Assembly (NCBI GenBank): GCA_039045975.1
Contig: JBCCJA010000026.1
Location: 1-46,174 of the forward strand
DNA length: 46,174 bases
Source of the DNA: JBCCJA01 sp039045975
GTDB taxonomy: Bacteria > Planctomycetota > Planctomycetia > Planctomycetales > Planctomycetaceae
Direction of reading: 5' to 3'
Below, in pieces: positions 8,755-16,128 of the stretch (position 1 is the stretch's first letter; each line of letters begins with the position of its first letter). The notes under the pieces were generated by a model, which searched no databases, had not been told where the DNA came from, and saw only the letters and a program-made list of their open reading frames with translations. Made by a program: the position numbers and the translations under genes.

Positions 8755-10035
8755 ATGTCCGCCCCGGCCCCGCCCGCTGCCGAGCAGGTTCTCGCTTCCC
8801 AAGACCCGGCCGTCGCCGCGGTGGTCGCCTCGGAGCGTCGCCGGCAGGTCGAAGGGCTCGAGCTGATCGCGTCGGAAAATTACACGTCGGCGGCCGTCCT
8901 GGAGGCGGTCGGGTCGGTCCTGACCAATAAGTACGCCGAGGGCTACCCGGGCCGGCGCTACTACGGCGGCTGCGAGCACGTCGACGTCGTCGAAGACCTC
9001 GCCCGCGACCGGGCGAAAGAGCTCTTCGGGGCCGAGCACGCCAACGTCCAGCCGCACGCCGGGGCACAGGCCAACCTCGCCGTCTTCCTGACGGCACTCG
9101 ACCCGGGCGACACGTTCCTCGCGATGGATCTGGCGCACGGCGGGCACCTGTCGCACGGGATGAAGCTCAACATTTCGGGCCAGTACTACAAACCGGTGCA
9201 CTACGGCGTCCGCCGGTCGGACGAGCGGATCGACATCGACGGCCTCGCCGCCGCCGCCCGCGAGCACAAGCCGAAGATGGTCATCGCCGGCGCGAGCGCG
9301 TATCCGCGAGAGATCGACTTCGCCGCGATCGCCGAGATCGCCCGGGAAGTCGGGGCGACCTTCATGGTCGACATGGCCCATATCGCCGGGCTCGTCGCCG
9401 GGGGCGTGCACCAGAGCCCGGTCCCGCACGCCGACTTCGTGACGACGACGACCCACAAGACGCTCCGCGGCCCGCGGTCGGGCCTGATCCTGTGCAAGGC
9501 GGAGCACGCGAAACTGATCGACCGCAACGTGTTCCCGGGCACGCAGGGCGGCCCGCTGATGCACGTCGTCGCCGGCAAGGCGGTCTGTTTCCGCGAGGCC
9601 CTAGGCGACGACTTCAAGGCGTACGCGTCGCAGGTCGTCGCGAACGCGAAGACGCTGGCGGACGTGCTGGCCGCGGGCGGGGTCCGGATCGTGTCGGGCG
9701 GGACCGACAACCACATCGTGCTCGCCGACGTCACGAGCGTCGGGCTGACCGGCAAGCAGGCCGACGCGGCCCTGCACGCGGCGGGAGTGACCGCGAACGT
9801 GAACATGATCCCGTTCGACCCGCGGAAGCCGCTCGACCCGAGCGGGGTCCGCTTCGGGGCGGCGGCGTTGACGACCCGCGGGCTCGCGGAAGACGACTTC
9901 CGCCGCGTCGGCGGGTGGATCCTCGACGCGTTCAAGCACGCCGACGACGAAGCGAAGCTCGGCGACATCCGCGAAGCGGTCCGCGAGTTCGCTTGCGCCT
10001 TCCCGGTGCCCGGCATCGAGACGGAATCGCTCTAA
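8755..10035 (+). CDS. glyA: Serine hydroxymethyltransferase
   Basis: GlyA is a PLP enzyme interconverting serine plus tetrahydrofolate with glycine plus methylene-tetrahydrofolate, the main source of one-carbon units. Visible signatures are LELIASENYTS, NKYAEGYPGRRYYGG, the PLP-lysine motif TTTTHKTLRGPRSG, and FPGTQGGPLMH. The start at 8755 (MSAPAPPAAEQ) gives the usual length of about 426 residues; the frame is open from 8716. It is a monocistronic gene. Confidence 0.95.
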   Translation: MSAPAPPAAEQVLASQDPAVAAVVASERRRQVEGLELIASENYTSAAVLEAVGSVLTNKYAEGYPGRRYYGGCEHVDVVEDLARDRAKELFGAEHANVQPHAGAQANLAVFLTALDPGDTFLAMDLAHGGHLSHGMKLNISGQYYKPVHYGVRRSDERIDIDGLAAAAREHKPKMVIAGASAYPREIDFAAIAEIAREVGATFMVDMAHIAGLVAGGVHQSPVPHADFVTTTTHKTLRGPRSGLILCKAEHAKLIDRNVFPGTQGGPLMHVVAGKAVCFREALGDDFKAYASQVVANAKTLADVLAAGGVRIVSGGTDNHIVLADVTSVGLTGKQADAALHAAGVTANVNMIPFDPRKPLDPSGVRFGAAALTTRGLAEDDFRRVGGWILDAFKHADDEAKLGDIREAVREFACAFPVPGIETESL

Positions 10036-10275
10036 CCCGCCGCTCCTGACGGAAAGGCGGCCCGGCGTCGCAAAGGTGCGTCGGACCGCATCGGTCGAGC
10101 AGGGTGGTCGGGTCGTGACGACGCGCTGAATTCGGTCACGCCCGCTCTCGCAATCCGGCGTGGTCTCGGTCATCGCGACGCCGGTCCGCGGCCCACGTTT
10201 CCGGCGGAGACGAGTCATGGCCTTTCCGCAGGCATTTCTGACGCGCTACATCGCGCCCGACCCGCCGGTATCGCT

Positions 10276-10797
10276 TTGCATCAACCGACGAGAAAAAAAG
10301 GCGTCCTTGTCGAAGTGGCCGCGACGGTCGCGTCGGCCTTCGCCGTGCTCGGCCTGGCCGCGTGGTCGCTTAGCGGCCTCGTGAGCGCCGCGGACGAAGA
10401 CCATGCGATGTCGTCCGATCAGCGTGCCGCGACGGCGACCCGCGACGCCCAGGAAATCCCACTCGTCCGCTACGAAGGGCTGATGGAAATCGCCGGCGGC
10501 GAAGACGACGAGCAGATCGTGCGGGTCGCCGAGGTCGAACTCCACGGGTTGGTCCGCGGCAGTCAGGACGAGCTCTTTCTGCTGTCGGGGCACGTCCGGC
10601 GTCGCCGCGCGGCCCTCGAAGAGGCGGTCGACATCGTCGTCCGCACGGCCGGCCCGGCCGAGCTCGAAGACCCGGAAAATACCGCCTTGCGGGACGTCTT
10701 CCGGGACCGCGTCAACGCCGCCCTCGGCCGAGACGTCGTCGAAGACGTCGTATTCACCCATTTTCGCGTGTTCGACACCCCCGGGCTCAGTCTGTAG
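10276..10797 (+). CDS. FliL-like membrane protein, first of a tandem pair
   Basis: This 173-residue protein has one N-terminal membrane segment (about residues 12-36) and a periplasmic domain whose C-terminal half follows the FliL pattern: a helix of arginines and hydrophobics, TAGPAELEDPENTALRDVF, then an N-rich helix and the strand VEDVVFTHFRVF. FliL proteins sit around the flagellar stator, but no flagellar genes are adjacent, so the partner is unknown. The start is uncertain: a TTG at 10276 is the only upstream option before the membrane segment. It is clearly related to the next gene. Confidence 0.55.
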   Translation: MHQPTRKKGVLVEVAATVASAFAVLGLAAWSLSGLVSAADEDHAMSSDQRAATATRDAQEIPLVRYEGLMEIAGGEDDEQIVRVAEVELHGLVRGSQDELFLLSGHVRRRRAALEEAVDIVVRTAGPAELEDPENTALRDVFRDRVNAALGRDVVEDVVFTHFRVFDTPGLSL

Positions 10798-10850
10798 CCC
10801 GCCGCAGCCGATGGCTCAAAGAGCCCTCTGAGTCTCGGTCGGGAGCGGTC

Positions 10851-11444
10851 ATGCCGGACGATCAGACCGACACCTCGGCCCCCGACGCGTCCGGAACCGG
10901 CATCGGATCGCGATTGAAGGCGATGGTTCACCGCGACCCGGGCGTGCTGCACGAGATCGCGTTGACGTTCGCGGCGACCACGCTGTTCGTCGTGCTGGCG
11001 GCCTGGACGCTGTCGCGGGTCGGCGACCGGGTCGAGCAGACGTCTGCCGACCTCGTCGACACGCCGGTGGCGGCGAACGGCGCCGACGACGTGACAGAGG
11101 TGCCCCTCGTCCGGTACCGCGGGCCGGCGGGCGTCGCGGGTGTCGGCGACGTCGACACGCCGGTGCGGGTCGCCGAGGTCGATTTACTCGGCCTCGTCCG
11201 CGTCGAGAACCCGGACGAGGCGTACCTCGTCCGCCGTTACATCCGCGGGCACAAGAATCGGCTCGCCGAAGACGTCGATTCGGTCCTCAGGTCGGCGACC
11301 GCCGAAGAGCTCGCCGATCCGGCCGCCGAGGCCATCCGCGGACGCATCCGCGAACGCGTCGACCGCAGCCTGCCGTCGGTCGCGGTCGAGCGGGTCGCGT
11401 TCGGGCACTACCGCGTGTTCGACGTGCCGGCCGTCGTCCGCTGA
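10851..11444 (+). CDS. FliL-like membrane protein, second of a tandem pair
   Basis: This 197-residue protein has a cytoplasmic N-terminus of about 38 residues, a membrane segment (IALTFAATTLFVVLAAWTL) and a FliL-like outer domain ending VERVAFGHYRVFDVP. It shares with its neighbour the segment VPLVRY, the pattern VRVAEVDLLGLVR and the closing strand, so the pair arose by duplication. ATG start at 10851, 53 bases after the first copy; likely one operon. Its last 37 bases overlap the convergent larE-like gene. Confidence 0.55.
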   Translation: MPDDQTDTSAPDASGTGIGSRLKAMVHRDPGVLHEIALTFAATTLFVVLAAWTLSRVGDRVEQTSADLVDTPVAANGADDVTEVPLVRYRGPAGVAGVGDVDTPVRVAEVDLLGLVRVENPDEAYLVRRYIRGHKNRLAEDVDSVLRSATAEELADPAAEAIRGRIRERVDRSLPSVAVERVAFGHYRVFDVPAVVR

Positions 11445-12295
11445 CCCGGACCGGTCCAGACGGCCGCCGTTTCGACGATCGGCAACGCGTCGTTCAGCGA
11501 TCCGGAGCGGAAGCCGGCCGGGTCGATCGCGACGGCCGCGAAACCGAGCCGCGACAGCTCCGCCGAGACGGCCTCGAACCGCTCTCGGACCGCCCCGATG
11601 TCGCCGGTCGGCACCTCGATGCGGGCCCGCTCGCCCGCTTCGGTCCGAACGCGGAGCACCGCCAGTCCGAAGGCCCGCCGCAGGTAGCGTTCGGCCTCTT
11701 CGACGCGGCGGAGCCGCTCGGGCGTGACTTCGACCCCGTAAGCAATCCGGCTCGCGAGGCAGGGCTGGGCGGGTTTGTCCGCGACCGAAAGTCGCCACAG
11801 CGACGCGATTGCCCGGACATCGCGTTTCGTGCAGCCGGTCTCGGCCAGCGGCGAGCGCACGCCGGCCTCTTCGGCGGCCCGCAGTCCGGGCCGGTGATCG
11901 CCGAGGTCGTCCGCGTTCGTCCCGTTCAACAGCACCGCCCCGCCGGAAGCGTCCGCGAGGGCCGCGACGGTTTCGTAAAGGGCCGTCTTGCAGAAATAGC
12001 AGCGGTCGCCGGCGTTGCGGCGGTAGCCGGCCCGTGAGCCCTCGTCGGTATCGACGACGACGTGCGGGACGCCGACCGCAGCGGCGGTCGCGGCGGCCGC
12101 GGCGACCTCTTCGGGCGGGACGGCGGGGCTGCGGGCCGTCACCGCCGTCGTCCGTCCGGGCCCGACGGCACGGGCGGCCGCGGCGAGGACGACCGCACTG
12201 TCGACGCCGCCGGAACAGGCCACACGGACCGACCGTGACCCTGCGACGGCCGCCACAGACGCGGTCAGTGCGGCGGCCCGGTCTTCGGCGGTCAT
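11408..12295 (-). CDS. larE: LarE-type ATP-dependent sulfur transferase
   Basis: LarE activates the pyridinium dicarboxylate precursor of the nickel-pincer cofactor of lactate racemase by sacrificial sulfur transfer from cysteine. The 295-residue protein has the PP-loop SGGVDS (28-33), YFCKTALYE, LLNGTNADDLGDHRPG and the PCLASRI segment that carries the sacrificial cysteine in single-Cys LarE. The ATG at 12295 is preferred because the longer frame would run into the tRNA-Cys gene. No larA or larB is nearby, so the substrate in this organism is not proven. Confidence 0.8.
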   Translation of the reverse strand: MTAEDRAAALTASVAAVAGSRSVRVACSGGVDSAVVLAAAARAVGPGRTTAVTARSPAVPPEEVAAAAATAAAVGVPHVVVDTDEGSRAGYRRNAGDRCYFCKTALYETVAALADASGGAVLLNGTNADDLGDHRPGLRAAEEAGVRSPLAETGCTKRDVRAIASLWRLSVADKPAQPCLASRIAYGVEVTPERLRRVEEAERYLRRAFGLAVLRVRTEAGERARIEVPTGDIGAVRERFEAVSAELSRLGFAAVAIDPAGFRSGSLNDALPIVETAAVWTGPGQRTTAGTSNTR

Positions 12296-12308
12296 CGCGT
12301 CGCGCAGG

Positions 12309-12339
12309 AAAAAGCCCCCCGAACGGATCGGGGGGCTTT
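12309..12339 (-). terminator. Rho-independent terminator of tRNA-Cys
   Basis: A 12-bp perfect stem (12311-12322 with 12328-12339, arm AAAGCCCCCCGA) closes a 5-base loop and is followed on the minus strand by a short T-run. It lies 5 bases downstream of the tRNA 3' end. Confidence 0.9.
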
Positions 12340-12343
12340 CGGA

Positions 12344-12417
12344 AGGTGCTGGGCGGATTCGAACCGCCGAATGGTGGATTTGCAATCCACTGCCTTAGAC
12401 CACTTGGCTACAGCACC
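12344..12417 (-). tRNA. tRNA-Cys(GCA)
   Basis: The minus strand folds into a full cloverleaf: acceptor GGTGCTG paired with CAGCACC, anticodon stem GTGGA/TCCAC around the loop TTGCAAA (anticodon GCA), and a T arm GGCGGTTCGAATCCGCC. The discriminator base is T, as required for tRNA-Cys. CCA is not encoded. Confidence 0.95.
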
Positions 12418-12718
12418 GGAGGCCGCTGCGGCCCGACCGCGGACGGTCGTACGGATGTGATCGGTCGTGAGGACGGCCGCGGTTGAGCGGGTTTCCGATC
12501 GACATTTCCTGGACGCCGTCCGGCCGATGATGGTTCGGTCCGATAAGCCGGTCAAGCTACGGCCCTTACGCACGACTGTAGCGATCGCAGCGACTTTTTG
12601 GGCCGCGTGATGTCTCCCGCCGACGGTGCCGCCGGGCCGCCCCGGCGGGCCGGCATCGCTTCTGGACACGGTCGGCCGGCACTAGGATCGCCGGTCCGAC
12701 GCACCGCACGAGGCCCCC
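12418..12718. other. Intergenic region between tRNA-Cys and the next gene
   Basis: About 300 bases that should hold the tRNA promoter (minus) and the promoter of the gene at 12719 (plus). I see no clear coding frame, repeat or recognisable box. Confidence 0.4.
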
Positions 12719-13534
12719 ATGACCGCGACCCCCGCCGAGCAAGATTTCTCCGACGAGGCCGCGCTGGTCGACGCGACCCGGGCCGCCGTCAGCCGCTGCA
12801 ACTGGTTCGTCGGCCGCTGCGCCTCCGAATGGACCGAACGCTACGCCGCGGGCCGCACCGATACCGACTTCGCCGCACTCGTCGGCCTCTCGTCCGATCA
12901 GGTCTACCAGCGGCGACGCGTGTGGGAGACGTTCGGCGGCCGACAGGACAGTTGGTCGGGCCTGCGGTGGTCGCACTTCTACGTGGCGTTGACCTGGGAA
13001 GACGCGGAAACCTGCCTCGACTGGGCCGCCGAACACGAGGCGACCGTCGCCGAGATGCGGGCCTGGCGACGCCTGCACCGCGACGAACACGACCCGGCCG
13101 ATGAGTTCGCGCCCGACGCGTTCGGCGGCGACCCGACCGTGACCGAAGTCCACCCGGTCCGCGTCGAGGTCCGCGACCCCGCCGAGTTCGGCGACGGCGG
13201 CGGGCACGGAGATACGGACGGCCCGCCGTTCACGCCGACCGGCGGCCGCGAAGAGGTCGCCGTCGCCGCGCACCGCGCGACCGGCGACGACGACACGTAC
13301 GCGCCGTTCCGTGCCGACGCCGCGAAGGTCCCGACCGCCGGCGGCGGGCCGGACGAGAAAGCCCGGCCGGAAGCGGTCGCGGCACGGCTGGTGTCGACGT
13401 TCGTGCGGATCGACAAGGCCCTCACGCCGGCCGCCGTCGAGGCGATCGCCGACTTGCCCGAACCGAAACGGGTGCGAATGCTCGAAGCGTTCGGGCAGAT
13501 CGCGACGAAGCTGGGCGGGCTCCGCCGCGGCTGA
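12719..13534 (+). CDS. Hypothetical protein with helix-turn-helix-like N-terminus
   Basis: I do not recognise this 271-residue protein. The first 120 residues are rich in Trp and Arg and contain a helix-turn-helix-like stretch (FAALVGLSSDQVYQRRRVW). A long acidic, Gly/Pro-rich and probably disordered middle follows (about 120-215), then a helical tail (VSTFVRIDKALTPAAVEAIA, PKRVRMLEAFGQI). It reads like a DNA-binding or scaffold protein. The protease gene starts 39 bases downstream, so the two may be co-transcribed. Confidence 0.6.
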   Translation: MTATPAEQDFSDEAALVDATRAAVSRCNWFVGRCASEWTERYAAGRTDTDFAALVGLSSDQVYQRRRVWETFGGRQDSWSGLRWSHFYVALTWEDAETCLDWAAEHEATVAEMRAWRRLHRDEHDPADEFAPDAFGGDPTVTEVHPVRVEVRDPAEFGDGGGHGDTDGPPFTPTGGREEVAVAAHRATGDDDTYAPFRADAAKVPTAGGGPDEKARPEAVAARLVSTFVRIDKALTPAAVEAIADLPEPKRVRMLEAFGQIATKLGGLRRG

Positions 13535-13573
13535 CCGCGACGCCCGCGGTCGACAGAGCAGGGGAGGGAGCCG

Positions 13574-14710
13574 ATGTCGGAGGGCAGCGGAGGCACGCTC
13601 GGGCCGTGGGTCTTCGGGGCGGTCGTCGTCGTGGCGGCGACCTACCTGATCGCGTCGGCGGAACCGCCGGCGGCCCAGCCGCTGCTCGACCCGGCGGCGA
13701 CACCGCGTCCGGTCGTCGCCCGCGGTAACCTCGCCGAGGACGAGCGGGCGACGATCGAACTGTTCGAATCGGCCTCCGATTCGGTCGTGTTTGTGAGCCG
13801 CCTCCGTCTCGTCCGGGACGTGCTCGGGCGGCCGCGTCAGGCCGCGGTCGTCGGCACCGGGACCGGTTTCGTCTGGGACGCCGACGGCGTCGTCGTGACG
13901 AACCTGCACGTGATCGCCGACGGGATCGGCGGCTCGAACATCCGCTTCGACGAGGCGGTCGTGACGCTCGCCGACGGACGCGATTACCCGGCCCGCCGCA
14001 TCGGCTTCGCGGAGAACAAAGACATCGCCGTGCTCCGCATCGACGCGCCGGACGAGCACCTGAAGCCGATCCGGATCGGGACGTCGTCGGGCCTGAGGGT
14101 CGGCCAGAAGGTGTTCGCGATCGGCAATCCGTTCGGGCTCGACCGGACGTTGACGACCGGCGTGATCAGCGGGCTCGATCGGGTGTTCGACGCCGCGATC
14201 ACCGGCCGTCCGATCCAGGGCGCGATCCAGACCGACGCCGCGATCAACCCCGGCAACTCGGGCGGGCCTTTGCTCGACTCGGCCGGGCTGCTGATCGGGA
14301 TGAACACCGCGATCCAGAACTCTACCGGCGCGTCGGTCGGCGTCGGCTACGCGATCCCCGCCGACACGCTCAACCGGATCGTGCCGACGATCATCCGCGA
14401 CGGCGTTTACCGACGCGTCGGGCTCGGCGTCGTGCTCCGCGACGCACGGGCCGCGTTCGTCAGCCCCGAAGACGGCAAGCCGTTGACCGTCGCCGGCGCG
14501 GTCGTCCGTCGCGTCAGCCAGGGCGGCGGGGCCGACCTCGCGGGGCTCCAGCCCGAAGACCTCATCGTGGAAATCGCCGGCACGCGAGTCCGCACCGGGG
14601 ACGACGTCTTCCGGGAACTCGACGAACGCCAAGACGGCGAAACGGTCGAAGTAGTCGTCCTGCGGCAGGGCCGCGAACTCCGCCTCGACGTCAGCCTGAC
14701 GACGATCTGA
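13574..14710 (+). CDS. Membrane-anchored HtrA/DegP-type serine protease
   Basis: This 378-residue protein has an N-terminal membrane anchor (about residues 10-28), a trypsin-like domain and one PDZ domain, so it probably acts in protein quality control outside the cytoplasmic membrane. The catalytic triad is visible: His112 in NLHVIADG, Asp150 in NKDIAVL and Ser229 in GNSGGP. The PDZ domain covers about 280-375 (LAGLQPEDLIVEIAGTRV). A single PDZ domain makes it DegS/HhoB-like in layout. It has a GGGGAGGG-like ribosome site just before the ATG. Confidence 0.88.
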   Translation: MSEGSGGTLGPWVFGAVVVVAATYLIASAEPPAAQPLLDPAATPRPVVARGNLAEDERATIELFESASDSVVFVSRLRLVRDVLGRPRQAAVVGTGTGFVWDADGVVVTNLHVIADGIGGSNIRFDEAVVTLADGRDYPARRIGFAENKDIAVLRIDAPDEHLKPIRIGTSSGLRVGQKVFAIGNPFGLDRTLTTGVISGLDRVFDAAITGRPIQGAIQTDAAINPGNSGGPLLDSAGLLIGMNTAIQNSTGASVGVGYAIPADTLNRIVPTIIRDGVYRRVGLGVVLRDARAAFVSPEDGKPLTVAGAVVRRVSQGGGADLAGLQPEDLIVEIAGTRVRTGDDVFRELDERQDGETVEVVVLRQGRELRLDVSLTTI

Positions 14711-14739
14711 CCCGCCGTCGGGAAGGCGGCGGGTGAGGC

Positions 14740-14907
14740 TCAGCGGGCCAGCATCGGCTCGCCGGCTTTCTCACGGGCCGCCTCGACGTGGGCCCGGACC
14801 GAGAAGACGACTTCGCCTTCGGGTGTGATTTCGACGACCGTCAATTCCTGATCTGCCACGACAACGGAAGCGCCGACCTGCAGATCAATTTCGTGACGTC
14901 GAAGCAC
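14740..14907 (-). CDS. Small protein, possibly CsrA-like
   Basis: This 55-residue protein begins at a GTG placed 6 bases after a strong GGAGG ribosome site, which decides the start. It opens VLRRHEIDLQVGASVVV and continues ELTVVEITPEGEVVFSV, a five-strand pattern reminiscent of the RNA-binding regulator CsrA (M-L-x-L-x-R ... VGExIxI ... VxVLEIxxxxVRLGI). The similarity is weak and the CsrA motif HREEIY is replaced by VEAAREKAG, so the assignment is tentative. Confidence 0.5.
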   Translation of the reverse strand: MLRRHEIDLQVGASVVVADQELTVVEITPEGEVVFSVRAHVEAAREKAGEPMLAR

Positions 14908-15159
14908 GGCAACCTCCGTGGTTTGGCGAGGCGAGTTCTGTCTGGAGACCGAACTCGAACGGCGGCCGTCTCCTGGCCGTCGCGGGATTGCGGAAGCTAA
15001 CACTGTTCGCGCAACGCCACAATTGATATTTGCCACTTTGTCGACGCTTTTCACACAAGCCCCACCGCCCCCGCGACCGGCAACGGATTGCCCGTGTCCC
15101 CCGACGCCGCAAACGCTAAAACCGACGCCGTCAACCTGTCTTCGCACAGAAGCCGTCGT

Positions 15160-16128
15160 ATGGACCCGCTGACCTTCGAGCCGTTGATCAAATCGATCCG
15201 CTGGGGAGGGCGACGCCTCGGCGACCTCCTCGGCAAACCGATCGGCGATCGCGACGATTACGCCGAGAGCTGGGAGCTGGCCGACCACGGCGACGACCAG
15301 ACGGTCGTCGCCGCCGGCCCGCACGCCGGCCGGACGCTCGGCGAGATCGTCGCCGAACACGGCGACCTGCTGTTCGGGCCGGGCCGAGACGGCGGGCAGT
15401 TCCCGCTGCTGATCAAGTTCCTCGACGCCAGCGACCGTCTGTCGGTGCAGGTCCACCCGGACGACGCGCTCGCGGCGGAGATGCGGCCCGGGGAGAACGG
15501 CAAGACGGAGGCGTGGGTGATCGTCGCCGCCGAGCCGGGCAGCAAACTGTTCGCCGGCCTAAAAGACGGCGTCGACGAGTCCCGATTGCGGGACGCCGTC
15601 GCGGCGGGCACGTTGGAGGACTGCCTGCACGCGTTCGAGGTCGCCGCGGGCGACTGCGTGTTCGTGCCCGCCGGGACGGTGCACGCGATCGGCGAGGGCA
15701 TCCTGCTCGCCGAGATCCAGCAGATGAGCGACCTGACGTTCCGGCTGTACGACTGGGGCCGCGTCGGCCGCGACGGTCAGCCGCGACCGCTGCACATCGA
15801 AGAGTCGATCCGCTGCACCGATTTCGACCGCGGCCCGGTCGGGCCGGTGACGGCAACGCCGAACGGCGACGCGCTCGGGTCCGAACGCCTCGTTTCGGGC
15901 GAATACTTCACGATCGACCGGGCCCGGCTGACGGAGCCGCGGACGCTCACGCCGGCCGACGACTTCCGCGTCGTGATCACGCTCGCGGGCGGGGCCGATT
16001 TCAGCTGGGAAGGCGGCGGGGTCACCCTGCCGGCCGGACGCACGCTGCTCGTGCCGGCGTCGGCCCCGGCGGTGACGGTCTCGCCCGGCGACGACGGCGT
16101 GACGCTACTGATCTCGACCCGCCCCTGA
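15160..16128 (+). CDS. manA: Mannose-6-phosphate isomerase, class I
   Basis: This zinc enzyme interconverts fructose-6-phosphate and mannose-6-phosphate, feeding GDP-mannose and surface polysaccharide synthesis. The 322-residue protein has the short bacterial layout: KSIRWGGRRLG near the start, the zinc motif VQVHPDD, KTEAWVI, and the second cupin motif FVPAGTVHAIGEGILLAEIQ. A start at 15160 (MDPLTFEPL) matches the family. Its 3' end overlaps the convergent glnD by 24 bases. Confidence 0.88.
   Translation: MDPLTFEPLIKSIRWGGRRLGDLLGKPIGDRDDYAESWELADHGDDQTVVAAGPHAGRTLGEIVAEHGDLLFGPGRDGGQFPLLIKFLDASDRLSVQVHPDDALAAEMRPGENGKTEAWVIVAAEPGSKLFAGLKDGVDESRLRDAVAAGTLEDCLHAFEVAAGDCVFVPAGTVHAIGEGILLAEIQQMSDLTFRLYDWGRVGRDGQPRPLHIEESIRCTDFDRGPVGPVTATPNGDALGSERLVSGEYFTIDRARLTEPRTLTPADDFRVVITLAGGADFSWEGGGVTLPAGRTLLVPASAPAVTVSPGDDGVTLLISTRP

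Noticed and set aside
12566..14632. 688-codon minus-strand frame
   Set aside because: Asp/Arg/Gly-rich antisense of the hypothetical protein and the protease, whose catalytic triad is on the plus strand.
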